In this document: piece by piece, positions 1-4,900 of the stretch
Layout of the letters: the number at the start of each line of letters is the position of its first letter
How positions within the stretch are numbered: position 1 is the stretch's first letter
NCBI GenBank assembly: GCA_949286775.1
Contig: CASEDW010000114.1
Span: forward strand, 1 to 7,534
From: an uncultured Eubacteriales bacterium
Lineage (GTDB): Bacteria; Bacillota; Clostridia; Lachnospirales; Lachnospiraceae
Reading direction: 5' to 3'
DNA length: 7,534 nucleotides
The notes under the pieces: model-generated
Database searches by the model: none
The model's input: only the letters and a program-made list of their open reading frames with translations
Told to the model about the DNA's origin: nothing
Translations under genes and position numbers: made by a program

Positions 1-70
1 CGTCAAACTCCATTATACGGTCTTCCATGCCATATTTTCTAAAATATTCTTTTACTTTGTCAATTGCCAT
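1..70 (-). CDS. 5' end of a probable YbaK/EbsC-family aminoacyl-tRNA deacylase (cut by window edge)
   Basis: Reading leftward from an ATG at 70, an open frame of 23 codons runs off the window. It includes the stretch EYFRKYGMEDRIMEFD. This resembles the N-terminus I know from clostridial YbaK/EbsC-type Cys-tRNA(Pro)/prolyl-tRNA editing deacylases, which hydrolyse mischarged tRNA in the cytoplasm. The start is supported by an AGGTGA ribosome binding site (77-82) placed 6 bases upstream. The right end of the IS200/IS605 element finishes about 17 bases before the start codon, so the native leader is either very short or has been replaced by the insertion. The family call rests only on memory of this N-terminal motif. 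No catalytic residue lies within the visible part, so the product name is tentative while the presence of a gene start is fairly secure. Confidence 0.6.
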   Translation of the reverse strand, partial: MAIDKVKEYFRKYGMEDRIMEFD

Positions 71-87
71 TTTATTCACCTGTTCCT

Positions 88-240
88 GTGAACTACAGCC
101 AAGCTAAAGCTTGCCTGCTTCTTGCTTCAACCATCACTGCGCTTCTGACTTTCGCCGGGAGCGTCTTACATAATGTCCACAAGCGTGAGTTCGGGCAGTT
201 CCTGCCCTACTTATATGTTTTATGCTATTTGTTTTAGTCC
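88..240 (-). ncRNA. Probable omega RNA (reRNA) of TnpB at the element's right end
   Basis: TnpB proteins use a guide RNA transcribed across the 3' end of tnpB and the right end of the element. The 131 non-coding bases between the tnpB stop and the element end are rich in potential structure. They hold a perfect GGGCAG/CTGCCC stem with a 3-base loop (193-207), a GC-rich stem-loop around CGC/GCG near 148-158, a possible long-range pairing between TCACGC and the GC/GTGA segments with a 3-base bulge, and the right-end hairpin (96-117). The guide would begin just past 88. The 5' limit inside tnpB is a guess by analogy with ISDra2. No RNA evidence is available from sequence alone. Confidence 0.55.
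96..117 (-). repeat. Right-end (RE) hairpin of the IS200/IS605 element
   Basis: On the minus strand an apical stem CAAGC/GCTTG closes a TTTA loop. Below it is a single G opposite G mismatch, then a 3-bp CAG/CTG base. It is followed by TAGTTCAC. Bases GAAG lie just 5' of the foot and could act as the guide segment pairing with the TTC of the cleavage site. The plan matches the left-end hairpin. Confidence 0.8.
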
Positions 241-1326
241 TTCTCTAAGAATATTTTTTGCTGCATTTACATCCCTGTCATGTACTATATGACAATTTGG
301 ACATTTCCATGTCCTGACAGACAGATCCTTTAGTCCTTTCTTTTTATAACCACAAAAGCTGCACGTTTGGCTGCTTGCAAAGAAAGTATCGACTTTTATA
401 TAACTCCTGCCATACCATTCAGCCTTATACTCTATCTGTCTTGTTAATTCATGCCACGACACATCTGCTATGGATTTTGCCAGTTTATGATTTTTCATCA
501 TATTTTTTATTTGCAGATTCTCACTTACTATCACTTGGTTTTCGCTGACGAGCTTATGCGAGAGCTTATGCAAATAATCTTTTCTGATATTGGCAATCTT
601 TTCATGACATAATGCTACCCGTTTCTTCTGTTTTATATAATTCTGAGATTTTATCTCCCCTTTCTTTGAGCCTTTTCTTCGTGACAGTATACGTTGTAAC
701 CGTTTCAATTTCTTTTCATGTTTTGACAGCGATTTTATGTTTCCGTATTTATCCCCGTCCGAAGTAATGACAAGATCTTTTATCCCGAGGTCTATACCGA
801 TCTTATTTTCAGATTTCGGCAATATTTCAATTTCGGTTTCAGCAAGAACAGAAACATAATATTTATTACTCGAAGTCCTTGATACTGTCACACTTTTTAT
901 TGCCCCGTTTATGACTCTGTGTTGTTTTAGACGAACATATCCTATCTTTGGCAACTTTATATGGTTTCCTACTATAGCTACGCTGCCTTTTTGGTTATTG
1001 GTAGTATATGATTGTACGTTATCATGTTTACTTTTGAATTTGGGAAATCCTGTCTTTGTATTTCTGAAAAAATTTTTATATGCCTGCTGTAAATTCAACT
1101 GTGCGTTCGCAAGCGCAAGACTATCCGCTTCTTTCAGAAATGCAAACTCCTTTTTGTATGGTGCCGGCGTATTGTGGAGCATTTTCCTTGTTTCTTTATA
1201 GTACTCTATCTTATCCGCAAGCATTCGGTTATATATAAATCTCACACAGCCAAATGTTTTCGCAAAATATTCCTTTTGTACATCATTTGGATATAATCTA
1301 AATTTATAAGCTTTTTTCTGAAGCAT
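220..1326 (-). CDS. tnpB: TnpB, RNA-guided RuvC nuclease of the IS200/IS605 element
   Basis: A 368-residue TnpB of normal length. Proteins of this family are RNA-guided DNA endonucleases, ancestral to Cas12, that cut at target-like sites and help retain the element. The N-terminus carries the typical YKFRLYPN motif (residues 7-14). RuvC-I is GIDLGIKDL with Asp179, and RuvC-II is [12 protein letters not shown] with Glu269. A four-Cys zinc finger is formed by CSFC (322, 325) and CPNC (342, 345), and RuvC-III is [11 protein letters not shown] (350-360) containing the last catalytic Asp. A basic segment around 203-236 fits nucleic-acid contact. The ATG lies 2 bases after the tnpA TAG stop, with only a weak AGGGAT-type ribosome site, so it is probably translated by coupling to tnpA. 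No frameshift or missing catalytic residue is seen, so activity is plausible. The 3' end probably doubles as part of the omega RNA. Confidence 0.96.
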   Translation of the reverse strand: MLQKKAYKFRLYPNDVQKEYFAKTFGCVRFIYNRMLADKIEYYKETRKMLHNTPAPYKKEFAFLKEADSLALANAQLNLQQAYKNFFRNTKTGFPKFKSKHDNVQSYTTNNQKGSVAIVGNHIKLPKIGYVRLKQHRVINGAIKSVTVSRTSSNKYYVSVLAETEIEILPKSENKIGIDLGIKDLVITSDGDKYGNIKSLSKHEKKLKRLQRILSRRKGSKKGEIKSQNYIKQKKRVALCHEKIANIRKDYLHKLSHKLVSENQVIVSENLQIKNMMKNHKLAKSIADVSWHELTRQIEYKAEWYGRSYIKVDTFFASSQTCSFCGYKKKGLKDLSVRTWKCPNCHIVHDRDVNAAKNILREGLKQIA

Positions 1327-1328
1327 AT

Positions 1329-1733
1329 CTATCCCTGCTTTTCTATATATTTACGTAAAGTTTCTTCACTTACATTTCCAACTGAACATATGAAATATCC
1401 GTCAGTCCAAAATGTTCTTTCTTTCCAGAAACATTTACTAAGATAATTATTATATTTTTCCCAGATATGGAATGTCGTATAAGATTTCAAAGTCGTTACC
1501 ATATCTGATAATCTTACTGTAGGCTCCGTCTCTATCATATAGTGCATATGGTCTTTGTCTGTTTCCATATATCTTATACCAACTTTATGCCTTGAGCAAA
1601 TATCCAACGATAACATTTTTATGTCCGAAGATATATTATTTCCCGACAGCAGCCGCTTTCTATACTTACATACCAAAATAAGATGATATTGCAACAAAAA
1701 TTTACTATGATTTACAGATTTCCAATCACCCAT
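1329..1733 (-). CDS. tnpA: TnpA, Y1 HUH single-strand transposase
   Basis: A 134-residue IS200/IS605 transposase of normal length. It cuts and joins single-stranded DNA through a 5'-phosphotyrosine link and recognises subterminal hairpins. The HUH metal-binding motif is seen as HMH at residues 62-64 (context DKDHMHYM). The catalytic Tyr is Tyr129 in LRKYIEKQ near the C-terminus. The usual N-terminal pattern [13 protein letters not shown] (17-29) and the segment [13 protein letters not shown] (102-114) are present. The ATG at 1733 is preceded by an AGAGGG site 8 bases away. That site lies in a hairpin (1734-1773) likely to restrain translation, as described for IS200. The gene is followed after 2 bases by tnpB in the same direction. 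It appears intact. Confidence 0.95.
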   Translation of the reverse strand: MGDWKSVNHSKFLLQYHLILVCKYRKRLLSGNNISSDIKMLSLDICSRHKVGIRYMETDKDHMHYMIETEPTVRLSDMVTTLKSYTTFHIWEKYNNYLSKCFWKERTFWTDGYFICSVGNVSEETLRKYIEKQG

Positions 1734-1773
1734 GTGTAAAGCCCTCTTCTCATTTTTTAGAGAGAGTTTACAC
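1734..1773 (-). promoter_or_regulatory. RBS-masking stem-loop in the tnpA leader
   Basis: On the minus strand GTGTAAA (1773-1767) pairs with TTTACAC (1740-1734), which directly touches the tnpA ATG. The next CTCT (1766-1763) pairs with AGAG (1747-1744), with GGC bulged. The AGAGGG ribosome site of tnpA is thus largely inside the stem or its bulge. Family precedent is IS200, whose leader hairpin hides the tnpA ribosome site. Function here is inferred. Confidence 0.6.
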
Positions 1774-1780
1774 TATATAA

Positions 1781-1798
1781 GGCTGTTTTAGAACAGCC
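1781..1798 (-). terminator. Perfect 7-bp hairpin upstream of tnpA, possible read-in terminator
   Basis: GGCTGTT and AACAGCC form a perfect stem with a 4-base loop, followed on the minus strand by TTATATAG. IS200 elements carry a terminator-like hairpin near the left end that blocks read-in from neighbouring genes, and this could serve the same role. The T-tract is weak, so it may instead be a structural part of the leader. Confidence 0.45.
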
Positions 1799-1811
1799 GG
1801 GTAACGCTTTC

Positions 1812-1837
1812 ATCCTCCAAACTGAAGTTTGCAGGAT
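1812..1837 (-). repeat. Left-end (LE) hairpin of the IS200/IS605 element
   Basis: On the minus strand an apical stem CAAAC/GTTTG encloses a TTCA loop. A single G opposite G mismatch follows, then a 5-bp ATCCT/AGGAT base. Apart from a longer lower stem and one changed apical pair, this is the same structure as the right-end hairpin (96-117). This supports both as TnpA binding sites. The bases GCGAA sit at the 5' foot in the guide position. Confidence 0.8.
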
Positions 1838-1950
1838 TTCGCGCTTAATTCTTTAAAGATACTACTAATCTTTACCACACCCGGAATTTATTTTCAAGCT
1901 TCCGGATTTTCCAGTCTTCACAAGACTAATTTTATATCCGATATCTGACG

Positions 1951-2214
1951 TTATAATTTAATATCCCTAATCAGCCGCGCAGCCTTTTCATAATCATCTC
2001 TGTGAACAAAAATTTTGTATTCATAGGAATGATCAGGATCAATTCCGAAACTTCCGACATACCCTCTTCTGTTTCCTAAAAAAGGCGCGCTCTGAGTGTT
2101 TGTAGTCTTAACGACATAATCAATATTGTTAACGCTAAGAATGTAACTTGTCTCAGTTTGAACATTTAAATCCATGGTGATAATCAGTTCTTTTCTGTTG
2201 AAAATCGTAATCAT
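1951..2214 (-). CDS. Small uncharacterised protein, 87 aa
   Basis: Starts MITIFNRKELIITMDLN and ends DYEKAARLIRDIKL. The ATG at 2214 is chosen over an in-frame ATG at 2271 because a good AAGGAGAA site (2218-2225) lies just upstream of it, whereas nothing resembling a ribosome site precedes 2271. No signal peptide or membrane segment is seen, so it is probably cytosolic. The middle is glycine/arginine-rich (GNRRGYVGSFG, about residues 48-58). The end has the form YKIFVHRDDYEKAARLI, recalling the closing strand and helix of small DUF2007-like ferredoxin-fold proteins. I recall similar short proteins in Lachnospiraceae but know of no function. It has its own predicted promoter and a leader hairpin, so it is probably monocistronic and unrelated to the surface operon. 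Confidence 0.75.
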   Translation of the reverse strand: MITIFNRKELIITMDLNVQTETSYILSVNNIDYVVKTTNTQSAPFLGNRRGYVGSFGIDPDHSYEYKIFVHRDDYEKAARLIRDIKL

Positions 2215-2217
2215 ATA

Positions 2218-2225
2218 TTCTCCTT
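2218..2225 (-). promoter_or_regulatory. Ribosome binding site deciding the 2214 start
   Basis: AAGGAGAA on the minus strand with GGAG 5 bases before ATG 2214. The alternative start at 2271 lacks any such site and lies inside a leader inverted repeat. Confidence 0.75.
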
Positions 2226-2251
2226 CGTTTTTTGAATACAAATATGAAAAT

Positions 2252-2294
2252 GAGCACCATCTCGCAAACATAAAGTTACTTCAAAACGGTGCTC
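2252..2294 (-). repeat. Inverted repeat in the leader of the 87-aa gene
   Basis: GAGCACC (2294-2288 on the minus strand) and GGTGCTC (2258-2252) are perfect 7-bp complements separated by 29 bases. ATTTTCATATTTG follows the second arm. It lies between the predicted start of transcription (about 2315) and the ribosome site. This could be a leader attenuator or a protein-binding structure, and the function is unproven. Confidence 0.5.
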
Positions 2295-2321
2295 AAGTCC
2301 TACTTGCCTAGACTATATTTA

Positions 2322-2350
2322 AGTGTAAATTATCTTCCCATAATTGTCAA
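2322..2350 (-). promoter_or_regulatory. Predicted sigma-A promoter for the 87-aa gene
   Basis: A perfect TTGACA -35 box (2350-2345) is followed after 17 bases by TACACT (2327-2322), a 4/6 match to the -10 box. Transcription would start near 2315 and give a leader of about 100 bases. It lies about 50 bases after the sipW stop, where no clear terminator is visible, so read-through from sipW is also possible. Confidence 0.6.
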
Positions 2351-2396
2351 TCAACAAACTCATTATAACTATCATTCCATATTTATATATATTTTT

Positions 2397-2918
2397 TTAT
2401 CGTTTTACGCGACCTGCGATCATAAAAAATACAACTGAAATCACTATCATACAGGCGACAACTATCTTGCCTTTCGTTGTAACGAGCATCGCCAAAACTT
2501 CTCCCAAAAACGGAATGTTCGCCGTCACTTTTCCGATCAGCTGTTCATATTGTACCGGCATAGGATCATTCTGGGCGTTGGCGTCCCCCTTGGTGATAAA
2601 TTCGCCTGACACGGTACGGTTTTCCACCACACGGTGAGTTATGATGGCGCTTGAAGATTCCGCGCCGTAAAATACGATCACATCGTCTTTTTGCACTTCA
2701 GAAGGCTCTACTGTTTTTGAATAGACAAGGCTTCCCGTGGGAATCGCCGGCTCCATACTGCCCGTAACTACATTGTAAACCTGATATCCGAATAATCTCG
2801 GCACCGTAACCGGCACGCACAATAAAATGACGGCAATTAAAACCAGCGTTCCTATGATATTAAAAATCATTCCGGCACGCTTTTTTCTTTTATTTTTCTG
2901 GTTATTTTCTGTTCTCAT
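2397..2918 (-). CDS. sipW: ER-type signal peptidase I, SipW family
   Basis: A 173-residue integral membrane signal peptidase. SipW-type enzymes cleave the special signal peptides of TasA/camelysin-like matrix proteins and use a Ser-His dyad in place of the bacterial Ser-Lys dyad. A basic N-terminus is followed by a membrane helix (about 17-39). The catalytic box is NVVTGSMEPAIPTGSLV with Ser54, and His95 is in IITHRVVE. The conserved GDAN motif is at 111-114 with a further Asp118. A second membrane helix (about 151-168) ends with GRVKR. Length is normal for the family. The ATG at 2918 has a GGGG-containing, moderate ribosome site. It lies 180 bases behind the surface operon with its own predicted promoter. 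Its likely substrates are the two TasA-like proteins encoded at 6123 and 5629, both with SipW-style signals. Confidence 0.92.
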   Translation of the reverse strand: MRTENNQKNKRKKRAGMIFNIIGTLVLIAVILLCVPVTVPRLFGYQVYNVVTGSMEPAIPTGSLVYSKTVEPSEVQKDDVIVFYGAESSSAIITHRVVENRTVSGEFITKGDANAQNDPMPVQYEQLIGKVTANIPFLGEVLAMLVTTKGKIVVACMIVISVVFFMIAGRVKR

Positions 2919-2943
2919 TTAATACCCCGTTCACAACAAAACA

Positions 2944-2966
2944 CTGTTCCAAATGTAAAGGAACAG
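2944..2966 (-). promoter_or_regulatory. Perfect palindrome just downstream of the sipW promoter
   Basis: CTGTTCC and GGAACAG flank a 9-base spacer, giving a 23-base interrupted palindrome. It sits about 10 to 32 bases after the predicted transcription start, a position suited to a repressor operator or a leader hairpin. It has no T-tract, so it is unlikely to be a terminator. The binding factor is unknown. Confidence 0.5.
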
Positions 2967-2982
2967 CTTATTCGCATAATTT

Positions 2983-3012
2983 ATTTTACCTCAGTATGAA
3001 ATAAGTTGACAA
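2983..3012 (-). promoter_or_regulatory. Predicted promoter of sipW
   Basis: TTGTCA (3012-3007, 5/6 match to the -35 box) and TAAAAT (2988-2983, 5/6 match to the -10 box) are separated by 18 bases. The start of transcription would be near 2976, giving a leader of about 58 bases. This would let sipW be expressed separately from the operon carrying its substrates. Confidence 0.6.
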
Positions 3013-3043
3013 CATTTTTTCTTCAAAGTAATTTGTTTACAGC

Positions 3044-3077
3044 AAGATGACCCGCCACTTTTATGGCAGGCCATCTT
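3044..3077 (-). terminator. Strong hairpin after the surface operon, terminator or mRNA 3' end
   Basis: In the minus-strand transcript a 15-bp stem forms between 3077-3063 and 3058-3044 around an AAAA loop. Twelve pairs are Watson-Crick and the three exceptions are all G-U, so pairing is complete only in RNA of this direction. The sequence after the stem (GCTGTAAACAAATT) is not a classic U-tract. Termination may therefore be partial, or the hairpin may protect the operon mRNA from decay. It lies 22 bases past the stop of the MucBP gene. Confidence 0.6.
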
Positions 3078-3098
3078 AATTTTTAATATCACAATATT

Positions 3099-4127
3099 TT
3101 ATCTTCTTTTTCTCTTAAGGTAAACAGCTCCGCAGATAATCGCTACAACAGCCACAACCGCTACAACGATTCCAATTACGATCGGAAGAGCGCTCGTAGT
3201 TCTGATGGCATTGTCCTCCTGAATATTGGCTGTAGGAGCTTCTTCCTCATCAATATCTATGATATCACGAGGAGCATCCGGTTCTTCAACTTCTGTCGTT
3301 CCTTCGCCTTGGGTATCTTCCGGTGTTTCAGTTCCTCCCGGAGTTTCAGTTCCTGTCTGTCCCGGAACAGCAGTTTCACCGCCTTCTCCCGGCGCTGCCG
3401 TACCTTCGCCGCCTTCAGCATCAGTACCGCCTTCAGCTGTATCTGTTCCTGCGGCTCCGCCCGGCGTTGTCGTTCCGGCTTCTGTCGTAGTCGTCGTGAT
3501 AACATCAGCGCCCTGAACAGTCTCAACAACAGTTATAGTCTCTGATGAAGGAGTATATACAAATGGAAATACATTATCAGCTTCATTAGCGCTGAGAGTC
3601 TTCGTCAGATTGTACGCCTGAGGCAAATATCCTTCAACATACTGGAACGCTACTACAGGCTTGTCTCCTACCGAACCGTAGAAAGTCTCGGCCGGAAGCA
3701 GTTCGTTGCCGTTTTCATCGAGATACTGCACCGTATAGGCAACCATGTCGCCTCTCATGCCGTAAGCAACTACGTAGTCAGTATCCTCGTTTATGCTTCT
3801 CGTCGCCCATGTCGGCGAATATGAGGCGTCGCTGTTGTCACGTCCGCTTAAACGGATTCCCTTAGCGTAATATTTCTCATCCTCTATCTGAAGCTGAGAG
3901 CTGTATGAGCTGAAATCTACAGCTACAGTCCCCGGCTCGATATCAGTGATCTTCACCATGTCAGTTCCGTTAAATGACCCCTGGTTTCCTGCTGAAAGAG
4001 TAACAGTATATGTATAGGGCTCTTCGTCTGACGGTTCAGCTGCCGAAATAAGAATCGACTGCGCCATAAATACCGTCGTTATCATCGCGGTTAAGAGTCC
4101 TTTTATGAATCTGTTTCTGATCTTCAT
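3099..4127 (-). CDS. Membrane-anchored surface protein with MucBP-like domain and T/G/E/P-rich stalk
   Basis: A 342-residue secreted protein. The N-terminal signal peptide spans about 1-30 (ILISAA, then EPSDEE). A beta-rich region follows (38-125), then a MucBP-like segment (about 129-193) beginning VAYTVQYLDENGNELLP and closing VFPFVYTP. Next is a low-complexity Thr/Gly/Glu/Pro stalk (about 200-285), an acidic DIIDIDEEEAP patch, a membrane helix (about 313-337) and the tail KRKRR. MucBP domains occur in adhesins that bind mucus or glycans, so an adhesin or fibre-base role on the cell surface is likely but inferred. No LPXTG-like motif precedes the helix, so it is probably a plain membrane anchor. 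ATG 4127 is preferred to an upstream in-frame ATG at 4196 because GGGAGG (4136-4141) lies 8 bases before it and the signal peptide starts there. It begins 1 base after the previous stop and ends the operon. Confidence 0.85.
   Translation of the reverse strand: MKIRNRFIKGLLTAMITTVFMAQSILISAAEPSDEEPYTYTVTLSAGNQGSFNGTDMVKITDIEPGTVAVDFSSYSSQLQIEDEKYYAKGIRLSGRDNSDASYSPTWATRSINEDTDYVVAYGMRGDMVAYTVQYLDENGNELLPAETFYGSVGDKPVVAFQYVEGYLPQAYNLTKTLSANEADNVFPFVYTPSSETITVVETVQGADVITTTTTEAGTTTPGGAAGTDTAEGGTDAEGGEGTAAPGEGGETAVPGQTGTETPGGTETPEDTQGEGTTEVEEPDAPRDIIDIDEEEAPTANIQEDNAIRTTSALPIVIGIVVAVVAVVAIICGAVYLKRKRR
3320..3354 (-). repeat. Two-copy 18-bp tandem repeat in the stalk coding region
   Basis: Two 17-base blocks (3320-3336 and 3338-3354) differ at one position and have an 18-base period. 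They encode the TETPGG/TETPED hexapeptides of the stalk. In-frame repeats of this kind can change stalk length between strains. Confidence 0.65.
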
Positions 4128-4128
4128 T

Positions 4129-4899
4129 TTATCGGCCTCCCTTCCGCATGTTATCTGAACCGTTGTCGCGTGAACCGCGCACTCTTCGAATCGCAAGAAC
4201 GAGAATCAGTAATCCTACGGCAAGAGCTCCTAAAGAAGCGTATAACATGACGTCCGTATGATCTCCCGTATCAACGCTCGAAATATTTTTTCCCGGAATA
4301 TATTCCGTCTTTGTTGTAGTCGTATCTTCCGCCGCTTCCTCTGCCGCGAACTGCATCTCAAGCACAGCAAGAGAATTCATATAGTCGTTTCCAAGGGTCT
4401 CGCCGTCAAGTTTAACTTCAAGATCGACGCTGCCTGACGCTCCGCTTTCAAGACGGCTTAAGTAAAACATATCGCCGAGGGCGTCGCTGACTTTGTGAAG
4501 GCCTTCGCCGCTCGTGGTATCTTCACCGCCGACCATCTCGCTGCTGAAGATAACCGTTTCCTGCCCTTCGGCATCTGTATACGAAAGGACATATTCATAT
4601 GCTCCGCCTGAAGCGTTCGTACTGTCCTCCATACTTTCCACGATATCGTTCGACATATACCAGTCGGCAGCTTTGCTGTGCTCATTTGTAAGATTAACAT
4701 GAAATTCCGCCGTATCGCCCGGCTGCATTTCCCAGATCACGTTGTCAATATCAGTACTGCTGAAATTGCTTTCCATGGCGCTTCCGTTAAAAGAAACGCT
4801 CCAGTTATCTTCGCCGTAAAATGTCTCGGCCGAAACGCTTAAAGGCATCGCGCTCACCATGGCAAATGTCAGAGCAAGACTTAATATTTTCTTTTTCAT
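4129..4899 (-). CDS. Secreted surface protein with TGD-type sorting-like C-terminus
   Basis: 256 residues. A signal peptide (1-24, ending SVSA) is followed by a beta-rich extracellular region (about 25-185) containing the WEMQPGDTAEFHVNLTNEHSK segment. This pattern of a demand for balanced 'tension' strands and NLTNE recalls the Ig-like fold of TasA/CalY-type proteins, though the signal is of ordinary type. A Thr-rich linker (192-197) leads to VDTGDHTD (209-216), a hydrophobic helix (217-236) and RRVRGSR. That order of motif, helix and positive tail is the plan of a cell-wall sorting signal, with VDTGD in place of LPXTG. I infer it could be a sortase substrate, otherwise a membrane-anchored protein. 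The ATG at 4899 is chosen because the GTG at 4908 lies inside the ribosome site. It starts 1 base after the TGA of the preceding gene. The product is not a named family to me. Confidence 0.82.
   Translation of the reverse strand: MKKKILSLALTFAMVSAMPLSVSAETFYGEDNWSVSFNGSAMESNFSSTDIDNVIWEMQPGDTAEFHVNLTNEHSKAADWYMSNDIVESMEDSTNASGGAYEYVLSYTDAEGQETVIFSSEMVGGEDTTSGEGLHKVSDALGDMFYLSRLESGASGSVDLEVKLDGETLGNDYMNSLAVLEMQFAAEEAAEDTTTTKTEYIPGKNISSVDTGDHTDVMLYASLGALAVGLLILVLAIRRVRGSRDNGSDNMRKGGR
4136..4141 (-). promoter_or_regulatory. Ribosome binding site fixing the 4127 start
   Basis: GGGAGG, 8 bases before ATG 4127, lies in the final codons (KGGR) of the upstream gene. It argues against the longer reading from 4196, which would add 23 residues before the signal peptide. 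Confidence 0.8.
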
Positions 4900-4900
4900 G

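Larger units (their letters stand above)
88..1860 (-). mobile_element. IS200/IS605-family insertion sequence carrying tnpA and tnpB
   Basis: Contains, in transposition order, a left-end hairpin (1812-1837), tnpA (1733-1329), tnpB (1326-220), and a right-end hairpin (96-117) followed by TAGTTCAC ending at 88. The two end hairpins share the same plan, as expected for sites bound by one Y1 transposase. There are no terminal inverted repeats or target duplications, which fits this family: it moves as single-stranded DNA and inserts 3' of a short target sequence. The right end is placed after TTCAC (92-88) from the family pattern of a cleavage site a few bases beyond the hairpin foot. The left boundary is not resolved. 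I saw no TTCAC-like target in the expected place upstream of the left hairpin, so 1860 is approximate. Both reading frames are intact with all catalytic residues present, so the copy could be active. It is visibly more AT-rich than the surface operon. Confidence 0.85.

Noticed and set aside
911..1201. A 96-residue plus-strand frame opposite tnpB
   Set aside because: It is fully antisense to an intact tnpB, has no ribosome site and shows no recognisable motif.
1838..1900. Exact left boundary and target site of the IS200/IS605 element
   Set aside because: No TTCAC-like pentamer was found at the expected distance upstream of the left hairpin, so only an approximate edge is given.
1860..1900. 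Promoter for tnpA (TTGAAA, 17 bases, TAAAGA on the minus strand)
   Set aside because: The -10 match is poor and the site may lie outside the element. Not strong enough to list.
2215..2271. Longer start for the small protein at 2271
   Set aside because: There is no ribosome site before it, and it begins within the leader inverted repeat. ATG 2214 has AAGGAGAA.
3044..3090. Plus-strand rho-independent terminator with T-tract
   Set aside because: No plus-strand gene ends here, and three stem pairs would be A-C mismatches in that direction.
3226..3545. Overlapping open frames on both strands inside the MucBP protein's stalk region
   Set aside because: They are products of low-complexity Thr/Gly/Glu/Pro codons lacking stop codons in other frames. 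They have no ribosome sites, and their translations are Ser/Pro-rich or Arg/Lys-rich repeats.
4128..4196. Longer start for the MucBP protein at 4196
   Set aside because: It would overlap the preceding gene by 68 bases and put 23 odd residues before the signal peptide. The GGGAGG site points to 4127.
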